Positions 1 to 8,177 of a DNA stretch of 12,507 bases are shown here, one piece after another. Position 1 is the stretch's first letter, and each line of letters opens with the position of its first letter. Made by a program: the position numbers and the translations under genes. A model generated the notes under the pieces. It saw only the letters and a program-made list of their open reading frames with translations, had not been told where the DNA came from and did not search any database. Source of the DNA: JANRIC01 sp033765345 (GTDB taxonomy: Bacteria; Bacteroidota; Bacteroidia; Cytophagales; Microscillaceae); contig JANRIC010000229.1 of the NCBI GenBank assembly GCA_033765345.1, positions 1 through 12,507 on the forward strand. Direction: 5' to 3'.

Positions 1-69
1 TCTTGTTGGAAAAAGAAACGATATTGCATCCCATTGAGAATCGGACAGTTTTTCAAATTGTGTAGTCAT
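1..69 (-). CDS. IS5/IS4-type transposase, N-terminal fragment (cut by window edge)
   Basis: The reverse strand reads ATG at 69-67 followed by 23 open codons to the window edge, beginning MTTQFEKLSDSQWDAI. The LSDxQW motif right after the start is the usual opening of the small N-terminal domain (DUF4096-like) of IS5/IS4-group DDE transposases, which are common in Bacteroidota. The catalytic DDE residues would lie beyond the left edge and cannot be seen. The start is supported by a TAnnTTTG box about 22 bases upstream. The gene is transcribed away from the thioredoxin gene. Family assignment from 23 residues is suggestive only, and whether the element is intact is unknown. Confidence 0.7.
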   Translation of the reverse strand, partial: MTTQFEKLSDSQWDAISFLFPTR

Positions 70-90
70 TATTTTTGGTTTTGGTCAACT

Positions 91-98
91 CAAAAATA
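91..98 (-). promoter_or_regulatory. -7 box of the transposase promoter
   Basis: The minus strand reads TATTTTTG, a full match to the Bacteroidota -7 consensus TAnnTTTG, ending 21 bases before the transposase ATG. No convincing TTTG -33 element is visible at the usual distance. Insertion sequences often carry such an outward-end promoter for their own transposase. Confidence 0.45.
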
Positions 99-216
99 GA
101 CCCGATTCTCTAATTTTGAAAATCCCCAACAACTTCTAAAAAACACAAACCGTTTAGGTCTTTTGAGCGTCTTTCATAAAATAAAAAGACATATATTTTA
201 TCTTAAATGAATATCT

Positions 217-675
217 ATGAAAAATTTAGTCTTATTGATCATCCTGGTTTTAGTAAGTACAGCTACCGATTACAAAATCCACGTATATGAAAACTTAGAA
301 TGGGTTACCGATTATGCAGCAGCCCTTAAAAAGGCCAAAAAGGAAAATAAAGCACTTCTTTTAAATTTTACAGGCTCTGATTGGTGCGGTTGGTGTGTTC
401 GTTTAGACAGAGAAGTATTCAGTCAGAGTGCTTTTGTAGCGTATGCCCAGAAGAATTTGGTTTGTGTAAAGCTGGATTTCCCTCAAAAAAAACAACTTCC
501 GGCCGCTGAACAGGAACAAAATATGACGCTTATGAGAAAATACGGCGTTCGTGGTTTTCCAACGATTTACCTCCTTAATGCCAGTGAAGAAACCGTTTTA
601 AAAACGGGGTATCGTTCAGGAGGAGCGCAAGCTTATATCAGCCACCTTGAGGCTGCTCTCGAAGCCAAAAATTGA
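217..675 (+). CDS. Exported thioredoxin-family protein (Thioredoxin_7-like)
   Basis: This 152-residue protein is a compact thioredoxin-fold disulfide oxidoreductase. Residues 1 to about 16 form a short hydrophobic export signal without a lipobox cysteine, so a periplasmic location is likely. The active-site motif is WCGWC, with redox cysteines C57 and C60. The cis-proline lies in GFPT (P115), and a conserved DFP tripeptide follows the central strand at 87-89. The spacing and the FTGSDWC lead-in match the Thioredoxin_7 family, which is common in Bacteroidota and Planctomycetes. The length is normal for that family. The gene is monocistronic and closed by a terminator at 697-730. An upstream ATG at 207 is out of frame, so 217 is the natural start. 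Its partner is unknown; thiol reduction or disulfide repair of envelope proteins is inferred from the family. Confidence 0.85.
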   Translation: MKNLVLLIILVLVSTATDYKIHVYENLEWVTDYAAALKKAKKENKALLLNFTGSDWCGWCVRLDREVFSQSAFVAYAQKNLVCVKLDFPQKKQLPAAEQEQNMTLMRKYGVRGFPTIYLLNASEETVLKTGYRSGGAQAYISHLEAALEAKN

Positions 676-696
676 TAGGTATTTTTTGTTTTTTAT

Positions 697-730
697 ATAC
701 CTGAGTCTATCCGATTCAGGTATTTTTTTG
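697..730 (+). terminator. Terminator of the thioredoxin gene
   Basis: A hairpin with arms ATACCTGAGT (697-706) and ATTCAGGTAT (714-723) closes over a 7-base loop, with one G-T wobble. A run of T residues follows immediately (724-729). It lies 22 bases after the stop codon. Confidence 0.85.
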
Positions 731-927
731 TGCGTATGTGTACCATCAATTTTTATTTGTGGCTAAGAGGGTATAAATGAAGTTGACTTCTGAGATATGC
801 TGAGGTATGTTCAAGTTAGGGGAGACGAATTCAAGCGGAGTAATAAAACCCATCTGTTTTCAATCAAATACAGCAATTGTAGATAGGTTGGGGGAAGGTG
901 TTTTGCGGAGTATGCTTTTAGAAAGAA
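731..927. other. Spacer without a credible gene
   Basis: This is the convergent gap between the thioredoxin terminator and the susD-side terminator. A 60-codon open frame starts at 807, but it runs through the whole terminator hairpin and has no recognisable protein character or promoter. No repeat or RNA gene is visible here. Confidence 0.5.
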
Positions 928-984
928 TAAAATCAAAAACCCCAAAACCAGGTATTTTCCTGTTCTTAGGGGTTTTTGATTTTA
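928..984. terminator. Bidirectional terminator, convergent gene ends
   Basis: Arms at 928-943 and 969-984 are perfectly complementary over 16 bases, with core AAAATCAAAAACCCC and GGGGTTTTTGATTTT. The 25-base loop contains a smaller CAGG/CCTG pairing. T-rich flanks occur on both strands, so it can stop the susC-susD transcript (minus strand, 13 bases after the susD stop) and any read-through from the left. Confidence 0.85.
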
Positions 985-997
985 GATGATCTAAAAC

Positions 998-2422
998 TTA
1001 TTGCATATCCCAGAAGATTCTAGTAGTCACCATATCTCCTCCGATAGCCGATGAAGCGGCATCATAGTTTATTTTGTTTAGGTTTTGCTCATCAACCGGA
1101 TAAGTAAAACGAAGCGGATAGCTGCCCAGAGGTTCACTAGGGGCATTCAATACCGGATAATCCAGTCTTCTTTGATCTATCCAAGCTTCAAAACCTCGGT
1201 TGTAGAGGGCAAGCCACTTTTGATAGCCGATTTTTTGCTTGAAGTCTCCGGCTGCTGTAGTATATGCTACTGCTGGATTAGCTAGGTAAGAGGTTACATC
1301 CCCTGCAGAGCCCCCCCAATACAGGATAGAGGCTTCAATACCTTTGTTGTAATGTTCTTCTGCGGTGCCACCTACTGCAATACCTCTTGCTGCGGCTTCT
1401 GCTAATGAAAGCTCAATTTCTGCATAATCCATTAACAATGCTTCAAAATCAGGAGCTTGGATAGCATCGCTGGGTTTGGAGAAAGTCGCATAGTTATTAC
1501 TAGTACCGTAGATTCCTCCAGAATAACCTCCATCAGCATCTTTGGTAAAATAAAGTGGTATTCTGGGATCATTGACAGATTCCATGTAGTCTACCAAAGT
1601 ATTAGCAACGACAAAATCCTGGCGACCACTCTGAACCAAGTTAACCCAAATCGGATTTGTATTTGGGGGTGAACTCAAATACTGAAACACAGCATTATCT
1701 GCATTGGAAGTAAATACATTGGTAGCAGCCTGCTGAATAATAGTAGCAGCTTTGGCACTATTTTGATCAGCCAAGAGCAGCCCTATTCTCAATTTAATAC
1801 CATTGGCGAATTTTTTCCAGGCACCCAAGTCCCCACCATAGAGTAAATCTCCTCCGTCAAATCCGCTGTCTCCTTCGCTGATATTAGCGATAGCCTGATC
1901 CAGGCGACTGACTAAATCGTCTATAATGGTCGCGGCATCATCATAAACTGGAGCCGATTTATTAAAATCAAGTGACTCGGAATAGGGAATATCCCCGAAG
2001 GTAGCCACTAGAGCCAGCCAGGTATACACCGCTAATATCTCCGACTGAGCTTGTTGATTTGCTCGGGTAGCCTCATTGATTGAGGGATCAACGGCTGCTA
2101 AGTCGCTGGCTTCTTTCAAATCACGTAATACATCACGATAGAGAACATTCCAGAAATTCCTTGGGATATTTCGGGTATTCAGGTCATAACGTGATTCATC
2201 AGTATAAGTAGTCTCTGTCCAATATTGTGATAGAAGTCTGAAAATACCCGTGTTAACACTCGGTGTAGTCATTTGATCAACCAGATTTTTCTGTGCATTG
2301 GAAAAAAGCGTTACAGCTTCTACTTTAGTGGCAGCCTTAGGATTGACATTAATGTCAGTCAGATCATCACAGGCGAAAAAGCCCAGCGAAAATAAGATAA
2401 GGTATATAAATTTATTTTTCAT
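998..2422 (-). CDS. SusD-like outer-membrane lipoprotein (SusD/RagB family, SusD_2 type)
   Basis: This 474-residue lipoprotein is the surface substrate-binding lid of the SusC importer encoded just upstream. The signal peptide ends in a lipobox (GFFAC), giving lipidated C18. The following acidic DD is typical of Bacteroidota lipoproteins exported to the cell surface. Residues 21-45 (LTDINVNP...) are the usual start of the SusD_2 branch. Further family landmarks are GDIPYSES (143-150), DPRIPLYF (285-292), YNKGIEASILYWG (358-370) and an IDQRRLDYP stretch (415-423). The helix-rich middle fits the TPR-like SusD core, and the length is normal. Its ATG lies 11 bases after the susC stop, so the two are co-transcribed. 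No catalytic residues are expected. The substrate cannot be read from the sequence; SusD_2 proteins occur in both glycan and non-glycan systems. Confidence 0.92.
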   Translation of the reverse strand: MKNKFIYLILFSLGFFACDDLTDINVNPKAATKVEAVTLFSNAQKNLVDQMTTPSVNTGIFRLLSQYWTETTYTDESRYDLNTRNIPRNFWNVLYRDVLRDLKEASDLAAVDPSINEATRANQQAQSEILAVYTWLALVATFGDIPYSESLDFNKSAPVYDDAATIIDDLVSRLDQAIANISEGDSGFDGGDLLYGGDLGAWKKFANGIKLRIGLLLADQNSAKAATIIQQAATNVFTSNADNAVFQYLSSPPNTNPIWVNLVQSGRQDFVVANTLVDYMESVNDPRIPLYFTKDADGGYSGGIYGTSNNYATFSKPSDAIQAPDFEALLMDYAEIELSLAEAAARGIAVGGTAEEHYNKGIEASILYWGGSAGDVTSYLANPAVAYTTAAGDFKQKIGYQKWLALYNRGFEAWIDQRRLDYPVLNAPSEPLGSYPLRFTYPVDEQNLNKINYDAASSAIGGDMVTTRIFWDMQ

Positions 2423-2433
2423 TGTCTTACAGA

Positions 2434-5400
2434 TTAGAATTTAAGTTTAACATTGAAACCAAAGTTTCGGGTAGTGGGATACATACCTCCTTGATAACCT
2501 TGTAAGTTACCAGAGTTAATGGTATCTTCGGGGTCTCCATAAGGAAGATTCTTATGAATAATCCAAAGGTTTCTTCCCAACAAAGAAATGTCGATGCCTT
2601 TGATCAAACCGATCTTAGATACAATAGACTGGGGGATCGAGTAGGTAATGGCCAACTGACGTAATTTGACATAACTTCCATCGTAGATAAAACCTGCTGC
2701 CGGATTTCTTTGGTAGCCTAAAGTTCCAAAGTTTACCAAACTTACCCGAGTATCATTAGGAGTGCCATCTTCTTTTACACCAGGGAAGATAAGTCCCCCT
2801 CCATCAGCGATTGAGTTACGAATCGGGTTACCCAAATCATTGTTACCCACAGTCATTTCAGAGGCACCAGTAGCTAGACCATAATACAAGTCGAGGTTAA
2901 AGATATCCCCGCCTTTGCGAATATCAATTAAGAAACTTAAAGATAGATTTTTGTAAGATAATGTATTGGAGATACCAGCAAGCCAATCAGGATTGGCATT
3001 TCCGATGATTTCATTGGAAGTAGCTGATCTTTTGTAGAATCCACTAGCTAGTACCACTTTTTGTCCGTTGTCATCATATACAAAGTTTTGACCTCTGATC
3101 GTACCGTAAGGCTCATTGAGAGCAGCATTGATACTTACCCCGCCTTGGAAGGTTGCCAACAATAAATTGTCAATTCCGGGAGCCAGTTCAATGACCTTGT
3201 TGCGGTTACGAGTCCAGTTGGCATTGATCGTCCATGTGAAATCTCCGGCTTTAACTGGAGTACCAAATACAATCAATTCAACTCCCTGGTTTTGTACATT
3301 ACCTGCATTGATGTATTTAGAATTATACCCAGTTGCAGTGGATATTGCTGCGGGCAGAATCTGGTCAATCGTATTTTGCTTGTAATAAGTCACGTCAAAA
3401 CCAACTCTTGCATCCAGGAATGACATTTCCAGACCTACCTCAAAACTTCGGGTTCTTTCGGGTTTTAAGTCAGGGTTGTTTTTTGTTCCAGGAATAGAAA
3501 AAAGAGGTACAGAACCAAAGGCGGTTGGTTTGTCATACACATCCAGGGTACGATAAGGATCTGCTGTATTACCCACTTCGGCATAGTTTACACGGAGTTT
3601 AGCATTGGTAAGCCAATCATTGGTGCCGATAAGTTCAGAGAATACGAAGCTCAATGAAGCAGAAGGATAATAATAGGCATTATTAGACTTAGGTAAAGAA
3701 GAAGCAACATCTCTTCTGACTGCCAAATCCAGGAATACCAAACTTTTATATCCTAAGATTGCGTTGGCATATACTCCGTCCACTTCAAGTTGTGAGTAGG
3801 TTTCTGTGGGAGGATTGACAGGGTTGAGTGAGTTCGAGAGAGAATACAAGTTAGGTACTACTAAGCCACCATTGGTGGAGGCGTAAATAGTTTCAATAAT
3901 AGTTCTTCGGATATTTCCACCCAATAAACCGCGAATGCTGAAATTTTCTCCGAATTTCTTATTGAAATTAAGTATCAAATCATAGTTATATTCCCGGAAA
4001 TTTCGGTTATAACGAGCATATTGAGAAGGAGACAAACTACCCACTGCATATCTTTCTTCTTGGAGTTCGCTGTAAGAGTCTATGGAAAATCTACCAGTAA
4101 TATCAAACCAATCGGCTACTTTATAATTCACACTGGCATACCCGAAATAACGCAGACGATTGTCGTTTTGGTAGTTTTCAAAACGAGTCCAGTAAGGGTT
4201 ATCCCAATAGATCGGTGTAAGGTTAGAGGGGTCAGCCCAGTTCCAAGTTACATTTTTTCCGGTTCTTTCATAAGCACCTTTCAGATCATTGATATCCACA
4301 TTTACAGGCCACCATTGTCTGAAATTGGTTGCTACGTTTTTGTCATCATACCCTGTTCCGTATCTTCCTTCTCCTTTAATAAAAGTAGGATTAAATAATA
4401 CAGAAACTGAAAGTTTATCGGTAAGATTATAAGAAGCTGAGAAATTTACGAAGTCTTTGGAAAGTCGGCTATTGGGTAGGATACCATTCTCAATACTTTT
4501 GGTATAAGCTATTTTGATCCATCCTTTTTCATTTCCTGTTTCTAGTGCAATGTTATTGGAAGTTGCTAAATAATCATTAAAAAAAGTTGTAGGGTCGTTT
4601 GCAGCGGCTACCCAGGGGCGGGGTTTCCCAAAATTGGGGGAAGAAGGATCAAAGGCATCCCACTGATACACTTGTAAACTAGGATCAAAACGGGCTCCCC
4701 AGGAAGCATCTTCACTCGTAGGCGTAACTAGGTCGTCTATACCATCTTCATTAATATCTCTGTACAGAAAAAAACCTGATGGGTCTTCATAATAACCCCC
4801 ATATCCCTGCCCATATTGATCCTGATACTCTACGAAGGTGTTTTTGTCAATAGTTCCAAAAGTAACCCCGGTATTGATTGTAATACCAATTCCTTTGGAT
4901 TTCGTGCCTTTTTTGGTGGTAATTAAGACCACACCATTGGATGCTCTTGATCCGTACAATACCGTTGCGGCAGCTCCCTTAAGTACATTGATAGAAGCAA
5001 TATCATCTGGGTTAATATCCGCAGCAGCATTTCCATAGTCATAACCCCCTCTACCTGAACTTTGATTACCACCATTGGTATTCGAGTTGTCAATTGGAAC
5101 CCCATCGACTACAAATAAGGCCTGATTATTACCTGTAAGAGATTTTACCCCTCGGATTACGATGTTGGTAGACCCCCCGAGCGAGTTGTTACGCTTGATG
5201 TCTACCCCAGCTACTCTACCCGAAAGAGAGTTTACCAAATTAGGATCACGGATGTAGCTTATGTCTTGCCCATCAATTTTTTGAGCGGCATAAGGTAGTT
5301 CGTTTTTACTACGCTCAATACCTTGAGCAGTAACCAAAAGCTCCCCCAACTCCTTCGTGCTGGCTGCCATCGCTAGATTAATTTCTGACGATGTACCTAC

Positions 5401-5652
5401 AACGACCTCTTGGGTTTCCATACCGATAGATGAGAAAACGAGTGTAGCTCCCTGGCTAGCCATAATGCTGTACTTACCTTCGACATCTGTAACGGTACCG
5501 GTGCTGGTACCTTTGACGGCTACGCTAACCCCTGGTAGGGGTTCTCCTGACTCGGTGTCAGTGACGACACCGGTGATTTTTGTTTCTTGTGCAAAGCTCA
5601 CGCATGTTATGAGTAGGCTCACAACGAAACACCACAGTAATTTGTGTTTCAT
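2434..5652 (-). CDS. SusC/RagA-type TonB-dependent outer-membrane transporter
   Basis: This 1072-residue protein forms the plugged outer-membrane barrel that imports oligomers bound by the SusD lid, powered by TonB-ExbBD. The signal peptide covers residues 1-21 (cleavage near SFA-Q). An N-terminal carboxypeptidase-regulatory-like domain (about 25-95) includes ITGVVTDTESGEPLPGVSV. A TonB-box-like ELGELLVTA (101-109) precedes the plug domain (about 112-248), which carries the SusC signatures LSGRVAGVDI, FVVDGVPID and VLYGSRASNGVVLITTKKG. The remainder is a 22-strand-type barrel ending in KLKF with a terminal aromatic residue, as expected for barrel assembly. Residues 299-307 (DINEDGIDD) fit a DxNxDGxxD calcium-loop pattern. 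It is the first gene of the operon with susD. No sigma/anti-sigma pair or regulator adjoins it, and no exact -7 box was found upstream. The length is typical and the reading frame intact. Confidence 0.95.
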   Translation of the reverse strand: MKHKLLWCFVVSLLITCVSFAQETKITGVVTDTESGEPLPGVSVAVKGTSTGTVTDVEGKYSIMASQGATLVFSSIGMETQEVVVGTSSEINLAMAASTKELGELLVTAQGIERSKNELPYAAQKIDGQDISYIRDPNLVNSLSGRVAGVDIKRNNSLGGSTNIVIRGVKSLTGNNQALFVVDGVPIDNSNTNGGNQSSGRGGYDYGNAAADINPDDIASINVLKGAAATVLYGSRASNGVVLITTKKGTKSKGIGITINTGVTFGTIDKNTFVEYQDQYGQGYGGYYEDPSGFFLYRDINEDGIDDLVTPTSEDASWGARFDPSLQVYQWDAFDPSSPNFGKPRPWVAAANDPTTFFNDYLATSNNIALETGNEKGWIKIAYTKSIENGILPNSRLSKDFVNFSASYNLTDKLSVSVLFNPTFIKGEGRYGTGYDDKNVATNFRQWWPVNVDINDLKGAYERTGKNVTWNWADPSNLTPIYWDNPYWTRFENYQNDNRLRYFGYASVNYKVADWFDITGRFSIDSYSELQEERYAVGSLSPSQYARYNRNFREYNYDLILNFNKKFGENFSIRGLLGGNIRRTIIETIYASTNGGLVVPNLYSLSNSLNPVNPPTETYSQLEVDGVYANAILGYKSLVFLDLAVRRDVASSLPKSNNAYYYPSASLSFVFSELIGTNDWLTNAKLRVNYAEVGNTADPYRTLDVYDKPTAFGSVPLFSIPGTKNNPDLKPERTRSFEVGLEMSFLDARVGFDVTYYKQNTIDQILPAAISTATGYNSKYINAGNVQNQGVELIVFGTPVKAGDFTWTINANWTRNRNKVIELAPGIDNLLLATFQGGVSINAALNEPYGTIRGQNFVYDDNGQKVVLASGFYKRSATSNEIIGNANPDWLAGISNTLSYKNLSLSFLIDIRKGGDIFNLDLYYGLATGASEMTVGNNDLGNPIRNSIADGGGLIFPGVKEDGTPNDTRVSLVNFGTLGYQRNPAAGFIYDGSYVKLRQLAITYSIPQSIVSKIGLIKGIDISLLGRNLWIIHKNLPYGDPEDTINSGNLQGYQGGMYPTTRNFGFNVKLKF

Positions 5653-5859
5653 TTTTCTTTAGTTTTAATGTTAACGTTTTGTTATATTTTGACTAAGTAA
5701 GGTAAAATGATAAAACAATTCAATTTTTGTCTGTTTTTTTTTCTCTAATCAAAAAAAAATAATGTATTTTCTTGGTTTCTTAATTTAATTGAATGCCTGG
5801 CTTCTTATTTTTTCATGGGATGTTTTGATTTAAGTAAAGATTTTGTTAAATAAATGCTC

Positions 5860-5867
5860 TAAATTTG
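5860..5867 (+). promoter_or_regulatory. Probable -7 box for the oligopeptidase gene
   Basis: TAAATTTG matches the Bacteroidota -7 consensus TAnnTTTG and lies 79 bases before the ATG at 5947. A TTTTG at 5841-5845 could serve as the -33 element, although the 14-base spacing is shorter than usual. It sits in the divergent susC/oligopeptidase intergenic region, where the minus strand shows no equally good box. Confidence 0.45.
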
Positions 5868-5946
5868 ATCTAATAGAGAATTTTCTCACTTCGGTAATAA
5901 GTCTAGAAAATTTTTACTTATCATCATTCGGTCTAAAAATAATCTC

Positions 5947-8100
5947 ATGAAAGCACAAACCTTAAAATTCGCAAGTATCTTAGCATTTAGTTTTGTATTA
6001 TGTACGGTTTCATTAAATATTCAAGCACAAAAAATGCAAGCACCAACCGCTACCAAAAAACCCAAAGAATTAACCATTCACAGCCATACCCGCATCGACG
6101 ATTATTTCTGGCTTCGTGAAAGGGACAACCCCGAAGTCATCGAGTATCTCAAAGCTGAGAATGAGTACACAGATGCGATGATGGCACACACGAAAACCCT
6201 TCAGGAAAAGCTCTTTGGCGAGATTATAGGTCGTATCAAACAAACGGATATGTCGGTTCCTTATCGTTATAATCAGTATTCTTATTACAGTCGTTTTGAA
6301 GAAGGACACGAATACCCCATTTATTGCCGTAAAAAAGTATTACTTCCTTTAGAAGATGGTACTGAAAACCTGGGAGACGAGGAAATTATGCTCAATGTCA
6401 ATGAAATGGCAAAAGGGTATAATTTTTATTCTTTAAGCCCTTATGGTGTCAGCGATAATAACCGTTTCCTTGCTTTTGGACTCGACACCGTTGGAAGGCG
6501 TAAATATACCCTCCACTTCAAAGATTTGGAAACTGGTGAGCTACTCAAAGATGCGATCCCAGACGTGGAAGGTTTTGCCTGGGCGGCCGACAACAAGATT
6601 GTCTTCTACGGCAAAAAAGACCCTGAAACCCTACGCTCTTTTCAAATCTATCGCCATCAGATCGGTACACCTTTCGAAAAAGACCCCCTGATCTATGAAG
6701 AAAAAGATGAGACTTTTTCGTGCAGTGTCTTTCGTACCAAATCCAGAAAATATATCTTTATCGCTTCCAACAGCACGCTTTCGGATGAATACCGCTTTAT
6801 TTCGGCAGACCAGCCTCAGTCCGAATTCAAAATATTTTTGCCCAGAGAAAAAGAACACGAGTACGCTGTGGATCATTTTGAGGATCAATTTTATATCCTA
6901 AGTAATTGGCAGGCAAAAAATTTTCGCTTGCTTCAAACTCCAATAGATAAAACCGATAAATCCTCTTGGAAAGAACTTATACCGCATCGCAATGACGTTC
7001 TTTTGGAAGGAATAGAAATATTTAAAGATTTTTTGGTTTTGGAAGAGCGTATTCAAGGACTCACCAATCTGCGAATCAAACCCTGGAATACCAAGCAAAA
7101 AGAACATTATCTCGATTTTGGCGAAGCGGCTTATTTGGCCTACACAAGCGTCAATCCCGAATTCGATACCCAGATATTGAGGTATGGTTATACTTCTTTG
7201 ACAACCCCCAACTCTACCTATGACTATGATATGCTCACTCATACAAAAACTTTACTTAAACAACAAGAAGTGGTGGGTGGCTATAATCCTGATGATTATT
7301 TTACGGAGCGTCTTTTTGCCACGGCTTCTGATGGAGCCAGAGTGCCTATTTCGTTGGTATACAAAAAAGGATTAAAAAAAGACAGCTCTAATCCGCTTTT
7401 GTTGTACGGTTATGGTTCTTATGGTGCTTCTTTAGACCCTTATTTCAGCTCTGTAAGATTAAGCCTGCTGAATCGAGGTTTTGTATTTGCCATCGCTCAT
7501 ATCCGGGGTGGGGAAGAAATGGGCAGACATTGGTACGAAGACGGTAAAATGTTTAAGAAAAAAAATACCTTTACTGATTTTATCGCTTGTGCGGATTTCT
7601 TGATTCAAGAAAAATTTACCAATTCTACCAAAATCTTTGCCGAAGGAGGAAGCGCAGGGGGCTTGTTGATGGGTGCTGTAGTCAATCTGAGACCCGAATT
7701 GTTCAAAGGGGTCATCGCTGCCGTACCCTTTGTGGATGTAATCAATACCATGCTCGATGAAACCATTCCACTCACCACCAGCGAATACGACGAATGGGGC
7801 AACCCACATATCAAAGAGCAATACGAATACATGCTTTCTTATTCGCCTTATGACAATGTAGAGAAAAAAAACTACCCCAACTTATTGGTAACCACAGGCC
7901 TGCATGATTCACAGGTGCAATATTGGGAACCCGCCAAATGGGTAGCCAAACTTAGAGAGCTAAAAACCGACCAAAATATGCTCCTGCTCAAAACAGATAT
8001 GGAAGCAGGCCACGGCGGCAAAACAGGGCGATTTAAACAATACTCCGACACAGCTTTTGAATATGCCTTTTTATTCAATTTGATTGGAATTAAAGAATAG
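5947..8100 (+). CDS. ptrB: Secreted oligopeptidase B (prolyl oligopeptidase family, S9A)
   Basis: This 717-residue serine peptidase cleaves short peptides, by family after Arg or Lys. Residues 1-27 are a Sec signal peptide (cleavage near IQA-Q), so it acts in the periplasm or outside. Residues about 30-440 form the N-terminal segment and beta-propeller that limit access to small substrates. The alpha/beta-hydrolase domain follows. Its triad is visible as S569 in EGGSAGG, D654 in GLHDSQV and H689 in EAGHGG. The segment IPLTTSEYDEWGNP matches the oligopeptidase B specificity region, with E613 and D615 where enterobacterial enzymes carry two glutamates that select basic P1 residues. The length is normal and the frame intact. 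It is divergent from susC and ends in its own terminator. Prolyl oligopeptidase is the alternative, but the SEYDEWGNP and LHDSQV segments favour oligopeptidase B. Confidence 0.9.
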   Translation: MKAQTLKFASILAFSFVLCTVSLNIQAQKMQAPTATKKPKELTIHSHTRIDDYFWLRERDNPEVIEYLKAENEYTDAMMAHTKTLQEKLFGEIIGRIKQTDMSVPYRYNQYSYYSRFEEGHEYPIYCRKKVLLPLEDGTENLGDEEIMLNVNEMAKGYNFYSLSPYGVSDNNRFLAFGLDTVGRRKYTLHFKDLETGELLKDAIPDVEGFAWAADNKIVFYGKKDPETLRSFQIYRHQIGTPFEKDPLIYEEKDETFSCSVFRTKSRKYIFIASNSTLSDEYRFISADQPQSEFKIFLPREKEHEYAVDHFEDQFYILSNWQAKNFRLLQTPIDKTDKSSWKELIPHRNDVLLEGIEIFKDFLVLEERIQGLTNLRIKPWNTKQKEHYLDFGEAAYLAYTSVNPEFDTQILRYGYTSLTTPNSTYDYDMLTHTKTLLKQQEVVGGYNPDDYFTERLFATASDGARVPISLVYKKGLKKDSSNPLLLYGYGSYGASLDPYFSSVRLSLLNRGFVFAIAHIRGGEEMGRHWYEDGKMFKKKNTFTDFIACADFLIQEKFTNSTKIFAEGGSAGGLLMGAVVNLRPELFKGVIAAVPFVDVINTMLDETIPLTTSEYDEWGNPHIKEQYEYMLSYSPYDNVEKKNYPNLLVTTGLHDSQVQYWEPAKWVAKLRELKTDQNMLLLKTDMEAGHGGKTGRFKQYSDTAFEYAFLFNLIGIKE

Positions 8101-8110
8101 CCTAATAACA

Positions 8111-8142
8111 AAAAAGCCAGACCTAATCAAGTCTGGCTTTTT
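8111..8142. terminator. Terminator after the oligopeptidase gene (bidirectional)
   Basis: Arms AAAAAGCCAGAC (8111-8122) and GTCTGGCTTTTT (8131-8142) are perfectly complementary over an 8-base loop. The A and T tracts make it work in both directions. It lies 10 bases after the oligopeptidase stop and 35 bases beyond the stop of the possible small minus-strand gene at 8178. Confidence 0.9.
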
Positions 8143-8177
8143 ATTCATATCCTTATGTTAGTCGTATTAACAAAACA

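Larger units (their letters stand above)
1..127 (-). mobile_element. Terminal part of an IS5-like insertion sequence (boundary uncertain)
   Basis: The transposase start and its promoter imply that an insertion sequence enters from the left and ends somewhere between about 100 and 190. The boundary at 127 is a guess, placed just outside a GGGGATTTTC tract on the minus strand. The opposite terminus is outside the window, so neither the terminal inverted repeat nor a target duplication can be verified. Confidence 0.4.

Noticed and set aside
807..989. A 60-codon plus-strand open frame
   Set aside because: It reads through the full perfect bidirectional terminator (928-984), has no promoter or recognisable protein features, and ends in the terminator-derived sequence.
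5653..5946. A consensus promoter for the susC-susD operon on the minus strand
   Set aside because: I searched the intergenic region for CAAAnnTA (the reverse of TAnnTTTG) and found no exact match, so I did not assign one. The AT-rich sequence offers only weak partial matches.
6898..7821. Minus-strand open frames of 114 and 120 codons inside the oligopeptidase gene
   Set aside because: They overlap a catalytic-domain gene with an intact Ser-Asp-His triad and show no family motifs.
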